Below are positions 36,192 through 45,603 of a stretch of 64,000 nucleotides of DNA, piece by piece. Below the pieces are notes generated by a model. It saw only the letters and a list, made by a program, of their open reading frames with translations. It made no database searches and had not been told where the DNA came from. Source of the stretch: an uncultured Alphaproteobacteria bacterium. GTDB lineage: Bacteria > Pseudomonadota > Alphaproteobacteria > CAAHEQ01 > UBA3637. Within the stretch, counting starts at the first letter, position 1. Every line of letters begins with the position of its first letter. The stretch spans positions 62,001 through 126,000 of the forward strand of contig CANQUX010000002.1 of assembly GCA_947627155.1 (NCBI GenBank), given 5' to 3'. Both the position numbers and the translations under genes were made by a program.

Positions 36192-36219
36192 TTGACACTT
36201 TTTATGTTTTTTTTATAAT
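36192..36219 (+). promoter_or_regulatory. Predicted promoter of array gene 7
   Basis: TTGACA, 16 bases, then TATAAT. It lacks the GTCAA palindrome of the other array promoters. Confidence 0.65.
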
Positions 36220-36255
36220 AAAAGAAAAGTAATTTATATATAAGGAAATTAAAAC

Positions 36256-37287
36256 ATGGTTCTTAATTCTGATTGGAATGATAATTTATATTCGGCTGTT
36301 GAAAATCATAATCTTAAAAGCGCTGAAAAAGCATTGTCTTGCGGTGCTGATGTAAATGCATTCATAAATAATGCCACCTGTTTACATTTTGCCGTTGAGG
36401 AAAACACACCGAAAATGATTGATCTTTTGTTAAATCACGGCGCCAATGTTTGTTTAACGGATCATTTGGGTCGAACACCGCTTTTTTTGGCTGCCGTCCG
36501 CGGATTAAGTGAAGTATTGCCCAAATTGGCAAAAAGTAATCCTGCCGCTTTGGAAATTGCCACAAATAACGGAAATACTCCGTTGAGTATAGCAGCTTCT
36601 TATAACTTTACGCAAGTTGTTCAAGTCCTTGTTCAATTGGGTGCAAATGTAAATGTAACTGATAAATTCCGGCAAACGCCGTTAATGTTTGCCACCTACT
36701 ATAACAATCGAACAATGATTGATAATCTTATCAATGCCGGTGCCGATTTAAATGCCAAAAATAAAAATAACAAAACAGCATTTATGATTGCTTATCAGCA
36801 TCAGTTTTTTGAAACGGCTGCTCATTTGGCGGCAACGGAACATATAAAAGAAAATGAGTTAAATGCCTTAAAAAGCGGTACGCGGGATTTATTGACTGTT
36901 GCGGAAACAATGGAAAAAATCAATGTCACACCTCTTTTTAAAGAAGCCATGCTGAAAGAGCTGATTCAAGCCGGTGCCTTGGTCACTCTTAAAAATGCCG
37001 ACGGACAAAGCGTTTATACGGTTCTGGCAAAAAATGCCTCCCCGAATTTATTGTTTTATTTGAATGAAGCCAAAACCAAAGAAGAAAAAATTACTCGTGA
37101 AGCCGTCAAATTAATTCAAACGGGCAAAGGCAATTTATCTGCCCTGATTGAGTCTCATTCGTTATCTGATATGAAGCGCACACTTAATATTTTAACACAC
37201 ACACTGATTACACCTCATCAACAGGCAAAAAACTTGCAAAAAGCAATTATTAAAAAACAGAAGCAACACGAAAAATCAGCGGATTAA
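36256..37287 (+). CDS. Ankyrin-repeat protein, array gene 7
   Basis: 343 residues, six to seven ankyrin repeats to about residue 185 and one or two more divergent ones (about 195-265). The helical tail is lysine-rich. Units such as HLGRTPLFLAAVRGLSEVLP and NNGNTPLSIAASYNFTQVVQ are clear. It has its own promoter and AAGGAAAT ribosome-binding site. Last gene of the array; the tandem repeats of 37361 follow. Confidence 0.84.
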   Translation: MVLNSDWNDNLYSAVENHNLKSAEKALSCGADVNAFINNATCLHFAVEENTPKMIDLLLNHGANVCLTDHLGRTPLFLAAVRGLSEVLPKLAKSNPAALEIATNNGNTPLSIAASYNFTQVVQVLVQLGANVNVTDKFRQTPLMFATYYNNRTMIDNLINAGADLNAKNKNNKTAFMIAYQHQFFETAAHLAATEHIKENELNALKSGTRDLLTVAETMEKINVTPLFKEAMLKELIQAGALVTLKNADGQSVYTVLAKNASPNLLFYLNEAKTKEEKITREAVKLIQTGKGNLSALIESHSLSDMKRTLNILTHTLITPHQQAKNLQKAIIKKQKQHEKSAD

Positions 37288-37360
37288 TTGACCGATTAAA
37301 AATTATTTGTCAATAGAAAAAGTTAAGATGATGACTTAAACAATGGGGGTATAATGAAAA

Positions 37361-37866
37361 AGCCAGCGGTACCATTAAAAAATCCCCCGAAAAAAGGGGG
37401 GGGATTTGAGGTGCCGCCAATTCCACCTAAAAACTCGAAAGGTTTTATTTTATAAAACACTTTCTCGTTTAGGTTCATTGCTTGCATTTCAAAAAACAAT
37501 CCACCGGATTGTTTTTTTCAAAAATGAAAGAGCCAGCGGCACCATTAAAAAATCCCCCGAAAAAGGGGGGGATTTGAGGTGCCGCCAATTCCACCTAAAA
37601 ACTCGAAAGGTTTTATTTTATAAAACACTTTCTCATTTAGGTTCATTGCTTGCATTTCAAAAAACAATCCACCGGATTGTTTTTTTCAAAAAGGAAAGAG
37701 CCAGCGGCACCATTAAAAAATCCCCCGAAAAAAGGGGGGGATTTGAGGTGCCGCCAATTCCACCTGAAAACTCGAAAGGTTTTATTTTATAAAACACTTT
37801 CTCGTTTAGGTTCATTGCTTGCATTTCAAAAAACAATCCACCGGATTGTTTTTTTCATTTAGGGTG
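37361..37866. repeat. Three tandem repeats of about 168-170 bases carrying the 3' end of tRNA-Thr
   Basis: Units start at 37361, 37531 and 37699 and a fourth, incomplete one at 37867 runs into the tRNA terminator. Each begins AGCCAGCGGxACCATTAAAA, the reverse-complement strand's copy of the tRNA-Thr 3' end and its terminator. Each then has CCCCCGAAAAxGGGGG, an AT-rich part and a hairpin AACAATCCACCGGATTGTT followed by T (a terminator). Units are nearly identical. Open frames crossing them are by-products and lack start signals. Confidence 0.85.
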
Positions 37867-37880
37867 AGCCAGCGGTACCA

Positions 37881-37916
37881 TTAAAAAATCCCCCGAAAAA
37901 GAGGGGGATTTTTTAA
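37881..37916 (-). terminator. Terminator of tRNA-Thr
   Basis: A 14-base-pair perfect hairpin (TTAAAAAATCCCCC / GGGGGATTTTTTAA) directly after the CCA end of the tRNA. It could also stop transcripts from the left. Confidence 0.85.
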
Positions 37917-37991
<75 letters not shown>

Positions 37992-38175
37992 AATTGTTTT
38001 TCTCTTATACTTTTTTTTACAAACCTTGTCAAGATGTTTTTTAATTCCTGCACAAATATCTTATTCTTTTGTGCAACATTTATTGAGGTATTAATTTGTG
38101 GAATATGCATCAGCGCGGAGACAAAATAAAGACTGATTTTATTTTCTCTCCATTCGCAGGTGATGACTCTTCTCT

Positions 38176-38237
38176 CTTATTTTCGGCGGGAAGTGCTCTC
38201 CCGCTTTTGTGGGATAGCGCGGTGGGCCGAAAATAAG
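38176..38237. repeat. 62-base palindromic dispersed repeat, copy 2
   Basis: Same arms (CTTATTTTCGGC / GCCGAAAATAAG) and most of the same centre as 20751-20812, in inverted orientation. Both copies lie within about 600 bases of a pilin-like gene promoter. The remaining bases 37992-38280 show no gene. Confidence 0.8.
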
Positions 38238-38286
38238 AAGTGATTCGGGCGAAACGAAACAAGATTTTTGAAGTGCGTTGCACAAA

Positions 38287-38455
38287 TTAAACGTACGATT
38301 TTTGCAACACTTTTTTTGCATTTTTTCAAAAAAAATTTAGTTTGGGCGGAATTCATTGATTTTTCGAGTGTTTTTGAGTGGCGATTTTTTGCCTTTTGAG
38401 AGCAATTTTGCCCCCGGAATCCGCGTTGCATTAAAGGTACGTTTAATTGTATACT
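38287..38455 (+). promoter_or_regulatory. Inverted-repeat promoter module of the pilin-like gene at 38483 (copy A)
   Basis: Arms 38287-38308 and 38425-38446 enclose about 116 bases that closely match copies B and C. The proximal arm holds TTGCAT; with 18 bases the -10 box is TATACT. Confidence 0.75.
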
Positions 38456-38482
38456 GTTTGTATAATGAAAGGGAGTCGAAAA

Positions 38483-40126
38483 ATGACAAGAAAATCAAAA
38501 AAACAAATTGAAAATCAATCACAAACAGAATATATGCAAAACAATCAACCGCAAATCGTGAGCAGGGAAGAAGAAAAGCAAAATAGAATCAAAACACACT
38601 CACAAAGCGGGCGGTCAATGGTTGAAATGCTCGGCGTGTTGGCCATTATTGCCATTTTATCAATCGGCGGAATCGTGGGCTATAAATTAGCCATGAACTA
38701 TTATCAGGCTGACCAAATAGCCAACGAAATTAACTTAATGCGTAACGATTTAAAGGTTAAATATGCGCTCGGAAACGAAGAATTGTTATTGGGGGATCCT
38801 TATGATGATACACCCGAAAATGAAGATTACAGCGGGCATTTATCAACACAATATGATCGTTATTCCGTTGATTATGATTGCATCCGCAAAGACAAAGCAG
38901 AATTTTATAACTGCCGCGAAACAGATGCTTATTATATTAAAGTCGGGAATGTTTCGAAAGGGGTTTGTAAACCGCTTACAACACTTGTTAATGCCATGGA
39001 CGGTTTAATGTATATAAAAATCAATAAACAGCCTTATATAGAAGATGATTTATGTTCAAGTGATGAAGCCAATGAATTTTATATTCAGTTTGATGCAGAG
39101 GATGTAAACGGAAACTATGATTCGAATCGCCCCGAAGGTTGGTGCGCCAAAGATGAAGATTGCGAAGAATCGCAAGTTTGCGATGAGAAAAATAATACAT
39201 GCGTGGAGTGTGTGAAAAACGCTGATTGTGCCTCAAATATATGTCGGAAAGATCACACTTGCGGCGAATGCACAAAAGATTCGGATTGTTTGAATCCGCG
39301 CCCGATTTGTAATACAGAATCGGCAACCTGTGTCGGGTGCGCTGTTGATGATGAATGCCCTGACATGAACAAGCCGAATTGTGATACAGCGAGTGGGGCT
39401 TGTTGCGATGATCCGCTCATGACATGGAACGGTAGCGAATGCGTTTGCCCTGAAGATTATAAGAAATCAGAAACCAGCTCCGGCAAAGCCGTTTGTTTGC
39501 CTTACTGTGAACAGGAAGTTGATGTTGTTTTAATGGTGGATCAGAGCAGCAGTTTAGGGTGGAAAAATCATGATGCCAGCCAATATTCAAATGATTTATA
39601 TAAAGAAAATGCACAAAAAATTCAAAAAGTGATATCAAAGCTGAACATTCCCGATAAACTTAAAGCGGCTGTTTATTTATCGGGATGTTATCAGGATAAT
39701 TATGGTTGTACCGGGCAATGTCCTGTTCCGGAAGTACCCAATCCTTTATCATTCGGTAAACATTCGGCCGGCGAAATTAAAGCTGCACTTCAAATTGAAT
39801 TAGAAAAAGCACCGTTGGGCGCCTGTAATTGGTTTATAAATCCTTTAAAAGATATAACACAAAAGATTTGTCAAACGGGAAAAGAAAAATTGATTGTTGT
39901 TGTTTTTTATGATGTAGATACAGCAGATAGCCCTTATTTTGATACGTTAAAACAAAAATGTCCGCAATCGATTATTTATAATATTGCTTTTGAAGGGCAT
40001 ACATTTGATGCAGCAACAAAAACCTATGATTTGGATCAAGTTTTATCGAATGAAACAACCATGCAGGAATACGCCGAGATTTTAAATAAAGAGTTTAAAG
40101 ATCATTTGTGCGTGGAAAGAGAATAA
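38483..40126 (+). CDS. Pilin-like surface protein with cysteine-rich stalk and von Willebrand A domain
   Basis: 547 residues. It has a long polar leader, prepilin cleavage at Gly43 and Glu48 at mature position 5. A pseudopilin-like domain follows (to about residue 215), nearly identical to those of the genes at 40517 and 43342. Four or five short Cys-rich modules (about 220-330) form a stalk. The C-terminal domain is von Willebrand A-like, with a metal-site motif DQSSS near residue 353 in DVVLMVDQSSSLG and a hydrophobic strand LIVVVFYDVD. vWA domains bind proteins through a metal ion, so an adhesin role is likely (inference). Start chosen for AAAGGGAG; an earlier ATG lies at the promoter. Confidence 0.8.
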   Translation: MTRKSKKQIENQSQTEYMQNNQPQIVSREEEKQNRIKTHSQSGRSMVEMLGVLAIIAILSIGGIVGYKLAMNYYQADQIANEINLMRNDLKVKYALGNEELLLGDPYDDTPENEDYSGHLSTQYDRYSVDYDCIRKDKAEFYNCRETDAYYIKVGNVSKGVCKPLTTLVNAMDGLMYIKINKQPYIEDDLCSSDEANEFYIQFDAEDVNGNYDSNRPEGWCAKDEDCEESQVCDEKNNTCVECVKNADCASNICRKDHTCGECTKDSDCLNPRPICNTESATCVGCAVDDECPDMNKPNCDTASGACCDDPLMTWNGSECVCPEDYKKSETSSGKAVCLPYCEQEVDVVLMVDQSSSLGWKNHDASQYSNDLYKENAQKIQKVISKLNIPDKLKAAVYLSGCYQDNYGCTGQCPVPEVPNPLSFGKHSAGEIKAALQIELEKAPLGACNWFINPLKDITQKICQTGKEKLIVVVFYDVDTADSPYFDTLKQKCPQSIIYNIAFEGHTFDAATKTYDLDQVLSNETTMQEYAEILNKEFKDHLCVERE

Positions 40127-40128
40127 TC

Positions 40129-40250
40129 TACTCGTTCAGCCAATCCGTCAGGGCTTTCATAAAGCCGAAATCGGGTAAATCGGAATGCCCTGCCTTATCG
40201 GAAGCATAAAATAATAGCCCCAAATAGTTTTTTAATACAATTTTACATTT
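40129..40250 (-). pseudogene. Short 3' fragment of an unidentified gene
   Basis: The minus-strand frame ending at 40129 encodes about 40 residues (YLGLLFYASDKAGHSDLPDF, then GFMKALTDWLNE and stop) with protein-like composition but no start. It sits between two pilin-like genes and may be what is left of a displaced gene. Weak evidence. The rest of 40251-40325 has no visible content. Confidence 0.3.
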
Positions 40251-40325
40251 TTATAGGGAAAATTGACAATCTTGAAAACGAATCAAAAAAAATAACAACA
40301 AATCTTTCTGAATTTCTGTATCAAA

Positions 40326-40492
40326 TAAACGTACGATTTTTGCAACACTTTTTTTGCATTTTTTCAAAAAAAATTTAATTTAGCCGGAATTCATTGATTT
40401 TTCGACTGTTTTTTAGGAGTGATTTTTTGCTTTTTGAAGGTAATTTTTACCTCTGAATCCGCGTTGCATTAAAGGTACGTTTATTTTATGCT
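40326..40492 (+). promoter_or_regulatory. Inverted-repeat promoter module of the pilin-like gene at 40517 (copy B)
   Basis: Arms 40326-40346 and 40463-40483; -35 TTGCAT, exactly 17 bases, -10 TATGCT. Start codon 24 bases after the -10 box. Confidence 0.78.
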
Positions 40493-40516
40493 ATTTGCAT
40501 TGAAAGGAAGCGAAAA

Positions 40517-41911
40517 ATGAGCAATAAAACAAGAAAAAAACAATTAAAACAAGTTGAAAATCAAGCCCAAGAAGGCCGCAGTATGGTTGAAATGCTGGGC
40601 GTGTTGGCGATTATTGCTATTTTATCAATCGGTGGAATCGTGGGCTATAAATTAGCCATGAACTATTATCAAGCTGACCAAATCGCGAATGAAATTAACT
40701 TAATGCGCAACGATTTAAAGGTTAAATATGCTTTGGGAAACGAAGAATTGTTATTGGGGGATCCTTATGATGATACACCCGAAAATGAAGATTACAGCGG
40801 GCATTTATCAACACAATATGATCGTTATCCCGTTGATTATGATTGCATCCGTAAAGACAAAGCAGAATTTTATAACTGCCGCGAAGCAGATGCTTATTAT
40901 ATTAAAGTCGGGAATGTTTCAAAAGGGGTTTGTAAACCGCTTACAACGCTTGTTGCCGCCATGGACGGTTTAATGTCTATGGAAATCAATAAAAAAGTTT
41001 ATAAAGAAGATGATTTATGTGATGAAGCCAATGAAATTTATGTTGAATTCGATGCAGAGGATGTAAACGGCAATTACGATTCGAATCGTCCGGAAGGCTG
41101 GTGCGGCAAAGATGGTGATTGTGAAGGATTATCAACCCCTGTTTGCGATAAAGAGAGTAATACGTGTGTGGAGTGTGTAAAAGAAGGTGATTGCAGTGCT
41201 CCAAGATCTGTTTGTGATGTAGCAAACCATGAATGCGTGGAATGTATAGAAAATACGGATTGCAAGGATTTAAGCAGACCCCGTTGTAATGTTGATTCGG
41301 GTGATTGTGAATCGTGTCCGCCGGAAAAACCCGTATGGAACAACGAAGAGTGTGTGGAATGCACCACAAATGCTCAATGTGTGGAAAAAGGAAAAGATCC
41401 GCATTGTCATAAGGCAACACACACGTGTGAACCCTGTCCGGACGGAAGTCGCAGTGAAGGAAATGCCTGCGTCATTCACATTCAAACAATACCTGCTTTT
41501 AAGGCACAACTTCTGAAAGGATATATTAAAAGGTGTCAAAAATTAACACCAAACCATTTCGGACCTTATACACATTCTTATGAATTATGGATACATGGCA
41601 CATTTGATGATTATGTGCGTTTTTATGTGAATGAAGAATTGCCGCACATATCATCAACAGAACCAATTTATAACGATCCTGATGATAGGTGTAATAAAAT
41701 AAACCATAAAGCCGAGAAAATATGTGCCGGTGTCGGAAACAGTTGTTCCGTTTATCTGCCTGATTATCATTTAGGAACTTTAAATGCCGGTGATTTCGGA
41801 CATTTAACGATTTATGATGTTGCAAGCTGGATCACATGGGGCGAAGCGGGTCTTAAAGAAGATATAAGCCGAGCTGATGCTGCCGCGTGGCTTGTGCTGG
41901 GTGATGAATAG
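40517..41911 (+). CDS. Pilin-like surface protein with cysteine-rich stalk and unknown C-terminal domain
   Basis: 464 residues. Prepilin cleavage at Gly20, Glu25 at mature position 5, and hydrophobic helix VEMLGVLAIIAILSIGGIVG. The pseudopilin domain (to about 190) is almost identical to its neighbours. Four or five Cys-rich modules follow (CVECVKEGDC, CVECIENTDC, CVECTTNAQC). The C-terminal domain (about 320-464) is not recognised; it is rich in His, Tyr and Asp and contains two paired cysteine clusters (RCNKIN, KICAGVGNSC). The short leader lacks the extra 23 residues of the genes at 38483 and 43342. GAAAGGAAG precedes the ATG. Confidence 0.78.
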   Translation: MSNKTRKKQLKQVENQAQEGRSMVEMLGVLAIIAILSIGGIVGYKLAMNYYQADQIANEINLMRNDLKVKYALGNEELLLGDPYDDTPENEDYSGHLSTQYDRYPVDYDCIRKDKAEFYNCREADAYYIKVGNVSKGVCKPLTTLVAAMDGLMSMEINKKVYKEDDLCDEANEIYVEFDAEDVNGNYDSNRPEGWCGKDGDCEGLSTPVCDKESNTCVECVKEGDCSAPRSVCDVANHECVECIENTDCKDLSRPRCNVDSGDCESCPPEKPVWNNEECVECTTNAQCVEKGKDPHCHKATHTCEPCPDGSRSEGNACVIHIQTIPAFKAQLLKGYIKRCQKLTPNHFGPYTHSYELWIHGTFDDYVRFYVNEELPHISSTEPIYNDPDDRCNKINHKAEKICAGVGNSCSVYLPDYHLGTLNAGDFGHLTIYDVASWITWGEAGLKEDISRADAAAWLVLGDE

Positions 41912-41944
41912 AAAATCTGACCATAAAAAAACTTTTACAACATT

Positions 41945-41977
41945 AAAAAAACAGGCTGTTTGAAAATAACAGCCTGC
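41945..41977 (-). terminator. Terminator after rpsI
   Basis: CAGGCTGTT / AACAGCCTG stem followed by seven T on the minus strand. Confidence 0.85.
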
Positions 41978-42000
41978 TTTTGCGTTTGATTTTTGACAAA

Positions 42001-42471
42001 TTAACGTTTTGAGAATTGGAAACGTTTTCTTGCTTTTGACAAACCCGGTTTTTTCCGTTCCACCACACGAGAATCGCGTGTTAAGAAGCCGGCCCGTTTT
42101 AAAGCCGTATGCAATTCGGGTTCAAACAAATCCAAACAACGGCTGATACCATGGCGCAAAGCATAAGCTTGCCCGGATAAACCGCCGCCGCGCACATTGC
42201 ATTGCACATCAAACAAACCTTCGCGATTTGTAACCGCAAACGGTTGATTGATAATCATTTGTAACACGGGACGCGGAAAATAATTTTCCACCGTACGACC
42301 GTTAACCGTAATCACACCTTTACCCGGCTTAATAATCACACGGGCAACGGCATCTTTTTTCTTTCCGACCGATTGAGAACGACCCAAACTGTCTTTTTTC
42401 GGAGCGCGAGGCGCCGGTTGTTCGGCAACTGTTTCCGTTAATTCTGCCGCAATTATTTCTTTTTTAACCAT
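42001..42471 (-). CDS. rpsI: 30S ribosomal protein S9
   Basis: 156 residues. The S9 domain (about 30-156) has [11 protein letters not shown], the [11 protein letters not shown] segment and the conserved basic end [11 protein letters not shown], which reaches the ribosomal P site. An N-terminal extension of about 25 residues is present, as in other alphaproteobacteria. Its start overlaps the rplM stop by one base, so the pair is translationally coupled. Confidence 0.96.
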   Translation of the reverse strand: MVKKEIIAAELTETVAEQPAPRAPKKDSLGRSQSVGKKKDAVARVIIKPGKGVITVNGRTVENYFPRPVLQMIINQPFAVTNREGLFDVQCNVRGGGLSGQAYALRHGISRCLDLFEPELHTALKRAGFLTRDSRVVERKKPGLSKARKRFQFSKR

Positions 42472-42941
42472 TATGCACCTCTTTTGTTTTTACGGTTACG
42501 TGAAGCAATATCCAACGTAATGGGATTTTGCGCCTGATGAGTATGTTCCGGCCCCACAAAAATGCGTAATTTGCGCATTTGTTGACGGCCGAGCGAATTG
42601 CGGGATAACATACGTTGAACGGCTTTTTCCAAAACGCGTTCCGGATGTTCTTCCAATTGTTTTGCAACGGAAATGCCTTTAATTCCGCCGATATAGCCGG
42701 AGTGATGGAAATATTCTTTCTGTTCCATTTTCCGACCCGTTAATTGAACCTTTTCGGCATTCACAACAACCACATAATCACCGCAATCTTGATTGGGTGA
42801 AAAGCACGGCTTGTTTTTGCCACGCAAAATTGTTGCGATTTGACTTGCCAAACGGCCTAAAACCAAGTCTGTCGCGTCAATGAGATACCATTTAATATCG
42901 CAAGCGGACGGACTCAATGTTTTTGTTGTTTTCATTGTCAT
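42471..42941 (-). CDS. rplM: 50S ribosomal protein L13
   Basis: 156 residues, typical L13: [36 protein letters not shown], and [12 protein letters not shown]. First of the rplM-rpsI pair. Two starts three residues apart are possible; the upstream one fits AAAGGAT better. The pair splits a run of pilin-like genes on the other strand, so those genes were inserted around a housekeeping unit or expanded beside it. Confidence 0.96.
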   Translation of the reverse strand: MTMKTTKTLSPSACDIKWYLIDATDLVLGRLASQIATILRGKNKPCFSPNQDCGDYVVVVNAEKVQLTGRKMEQKEYFHHSGYIGGIKGISVAKQLEEHPERVLEKAVQRMLSRNSLGRQQMRKLRIFVGPEHTHQAQNPITLDIASRNRKNKRGA

Positions 42942-43146
42942 AATTTTATCCTTTTGTTAAACAGGGGTTCTTTATACAATAACTTTTTTTATTTGTCAAC
43001 ACATTTTTATCTGTTTTTTAAAGATTTTTTTATATGGTATTATAATACCTCATTTTAAACACCTTTCCGTTCAAGGAAAAACGCTGTTGAAATCAATTGA
43101 ATGCGTAAAACGATAAAGAGTGTGATTTTTTTGACGGTTGCACAAA

Positions 43147-43314
43147 TTAAACGTACGATTTTTGCAACACTTTTTTTGCATTTTTTCAAAAAAAATTTAT
43201 TTTAGCCGGAATTCATTGATTTTTCGAGTGTTTTTTAAGGGTGATTTTTTGCCTTTTGAAGGCAATTTTAACCCCGGAATCCGCGTTGCATTAAAGGTAC
43301 GTTTAATTTATGCT
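43147..43314 (+). promoter_or_regulatory. Inverted-repeat promoter module of the pilin-like gene at 43342 (copy C)
   Basis: Arms 43147-43168 and 43285-43306; -35 TTGCAT, exactly 17 bases, -10 TATGCT. The interval 42942-43146 has no gene. Confidence 0.78.
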
Positions 43315-43341
43315 ATTCGTAGAGTGAAAGGGAGTCGGAAA

Positions 43342-45003
43342 ATGACAAAAAAATCAAAAAAACAATTTGAAAATCAATCACAAACAGGATATATGCAAAA
43401 CAATCAACCGCAAATTGTGAGCGGGGAAGCAGAAAAGAAAAATAGAATCAAAACACGCTCACAAAGCGGCCGGAGCATGATTGAAATGCTCGGCGTGTTG
43501 GCCATTATTGCTATTCTGTCAATCGGTGGAATTGTGGGCTATAAATTAGCTATGAATTATTATCAGGCAGATCAAATTGCCAATGAAATTAACTTAATGC
43601 GTAACGATTTAAAAATTAAATACGCTTTGGGAAATGAAGAATTGTTGCTCGGGGATCCTTATGATGATACACCCGAAAATGAAAATTACAGCGGGCATTT
43701 ATCAACACAATATGATCGTTATCCTGTTGATTATGATTGTATTCGCAAAGACAAAGCAGAATTTTATAACTGCCGTGAAACAGATGCTTATTATATTAAG
43801 GTTGGAAACATTTCAAAGGGTGTTTGTAAACCGCTTACAACACTTGTCAGCGCCATGGACGGTTTAATGTATATAGAAATCAATAAACAGCCCTATGAAG
43901 AAGATGATTTATGTACAAGTGATGAAGCCAATGAATTTTACATTCAATTCGATGCAGAGGATGTAAACGGCAATTACAATTCGAATCGTCCCGAAGGCTG
44001 GTGTGCAAAAGATGAAGATTGCGAAGGATTATCAACCCCTGTTTGCGATAAAGATAACAATGAATGTGTGGAGTGTATGAAAAACGCTGATTGCGCCTCA
44101 AATATATGTCGGAAAGATCATACCTGCGGCGAATGCACAAAAGATTCGGATTGTACAAATACCGAAACACCCAAATGCAACCAAAGTACAAACACTTGCG
44201 AATCGTGTCCGCCGGAAACGCCCATATGGTATAATAATAAGTGCGTGGAATGCGAAATCGATGAAGATTGCTTTGAAAAAGATACGGAAAATCCGGTTTG
44301 TAATAACGAGACAAACACTTGCGGGCCGTGTCCGAATGAAGGAGAAGCATGGAATGAAGAACAACAAAAATGTGCGCCGGTTGTGTGCACAACAAATGCC
44401 GAATGCTTTGAACATTTAGATCAAAATTATTATTGTGATATAACCCCCATTGATGCTTGCACCGAACACAAAACCGGTATCTGCAAAAAATTTGAATTAG
44501 ATTTACATGGGACGATGAACGGTGTATCGATAGATGCATCGGCAAAAATACCTACAAATTATTATAATTTTTGCCGAATTTGTGAAGCAAATGCCGGACA
44601 AGACGGTGCTGATTGCTCAAAGAATGACTATCTTTCTCCTTATATGTTAAATATGGATTTCTTTGATTGTGCCGATGAGTTTGATCTTTCAAAAAGCGAG
44701 AGAGGGGCGTGGTTCTGTCATGAAAATGCAACAGGAAATCCAAAGGTATTTGATAGAAATAATGTTTCACACAGTGTTCAAAATTTAAGAGCTTTACTTG
44801 GCTGTCCCAGACTGCCGGATCCAAGTAAAAGTGTATGTAAGATGACTCCCATTTTAGCAATATATAATTCAGAATATCCTTGTGACGCAGTCAGAATGGC
44901 ACTGAATGATCTTGATGAAGCCACAGGAGAATTTGGTTTTTGTTCACCACCACTGGGTGGTGGCAGACACCATATACATGGCGGTGTACTGTGCAAAAAA
45001 TAA
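43342..45003 (+). CDS. Pilin-like surface protein with cysteine-rich stalk and unknown C-terminal domain
   Basis: 553 residues. It has a long polar leader, prepilin cleavage at Gly43 and Glu48 at mature position 5. The pseudopilin domain is almost identical to those at 38483 and 40517. About five Cys-rich modules follow (ECVECMKNADC, CGECTKDSDC, CVECEIDEDC). The C-terminal 160 residues begin near CKKFELDLHGTMNG, are rich in cysteine, and are not recognised. The end (SPPLGGGRHHIHGGVLCKK) has a His/Gly cluster that might bind metal. The ATG follows AAAGGGAG; an open frame extending 68 codons upstream is the promoter module read through. Confidence 0.78.
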   Translation: MTKKSKKQFENQSQTGYMQNNQPQIVSGEAEKKNRIKTRSQSGRSMIEMLGVLAIIAILSIGGIVGYKLAMNYYQADQIANEINLMRNDLKIKYALGNEELLLGDPYDDTPENENYSGHLSTQYDRYPVDYDCIRKDKAEFYNCRETDAYYIKVGNISKGVCKPLTTLVSAMDGLMYIEINKQPYEEDDLCTSDEANEFYIQFDAEDVNGNYNSNRPEGWCAKDEDCEGLSTPVCDKDNNECVECMKNADCASNICRKDHTCGECTKDSDCTNTETPKCNQSTNTCESCPPETPIWYNNKCVECEIDEDCFEKDTENPVCNNETNTCGPCPNEGEAWNEEQQKCAPVVCTTNAECFEHLDQNYYCDITPIDACTEHKTGICKKFELDLHGTMNGVSIDASAKIPTNYYNFCRICEANAGQDGADCSKNDYLSPYMLNMDFFDCADEFDLSKSERGAWFCHENATGNPKVFDRNNVSHSVQNLRALLGCPRLPDPSKSVCKMTPILAIYNSEYPCDAVRMALNDLDEATGEFGFCSPPLGGGRHHIHGGVLCKK

Positions 45004-45099
45004 GGGGAATATGTTTATTATGATACAACAGAACATAAAGCAAGCAATAATTACTTACCCTGCTCTGTTCTTTAAACACGCGTGCACGGCTTAAAAAAC

Positions 45100-45588
45100 T
45101 TATTTATAGCTTAAAACTTCATCATGAATATAATCAATTTGAATGCCGGCTTTTAACATCATTTCTTCCGCCTCGCCGCCCGAATGATATTTATATTCCG
45201 CCACAACCCGTTTAATCCCGCAGGCAATGAGCAACATAGCGCAAGTGCGACATGGCGCCAGCTTGCAATAAACAGTCGCCCCGTCAATGGAAACACCGCG
45301 CTTGGCCGCCTGACAAATGGCATTTTGTTCGGCATGAATGGTTCGCACGCAATGATCGGAAACGGTGCCGTCATCATTGATCATTTTTTTCATTAAATGC
45401 CCGACATCATCACAATGCGGTAATCCCGGCGGCGAGCCGACATATCCCGACACAACAATTTGGTTGTCTTTCACAATCACGCACGCCGTTCGTCCGCGCC
45501 CGCACGTTGCCCGCTTCGCCAACGCATGCATGACCTCCAAAAAATATTCATCCCATGTGGGGCGAATGTATTTTTCTTCCGTTGCCAT
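45100..45588 (-). CDS. dCMP deaminase (ComEB-like)
   Basis: 162 residues of the cytidine/deoxycytidylate deaminase family. It shows the zinc site: His85 and Glu87 in TIHAEQNAI, and Cys113 and Cys116 in PCRTCAML. GRGRTACVIV and the insert with HCDDVGH are as in dCMP deaminases that supply dUMP for thymidylate synthesis. It starts 15 bases before the htpX stop region on the same strand, so it is probably cotranscribed with htpX and lemA. Confidence 0.92.
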   Translation of the reverse strand: MATEEKYIRPTWDEYFLEVMHALAKRATCGRGRTACVIVKDNQIVVSGYVGSPPGLPHCDDVGHLMKKMINDDGTVSDHCVRTIHAEQNAICQAAKRGVSIDGATVYCKLAPCRTCAMLLIACGIKRVVAEYKYHSGGEAEEMMLKAGIQIDYIHDEVLSYK

Positions 45589-45603
45589 TTTTTTTCCTCC
45601 TTG

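Noticed and set aside
37406-37862. Open frames of 70-128 codons with repeated RCRQFHLKTRKVLFYKTLS-type sequence
   Set aside because: They are one frame of the 168-base DNA repeats, lack ribosome-binding sites, cross terminator hairpins and the tRNA-derived part.
38287-38446. Integron attC site
   Set aside because: The arms lack the paired R and L boxes and no integrase is present; promoter function fits better.
43138-43341. 68-codon N-terminal extension of the pilin-like gene (similar extensions at 30163-30372 and 20163-20216)
   Set aside because: The extension is the inverted-repeat promoter read as protein; the internal ATG has a good ribosome-binding site and gives the prepilin signal.
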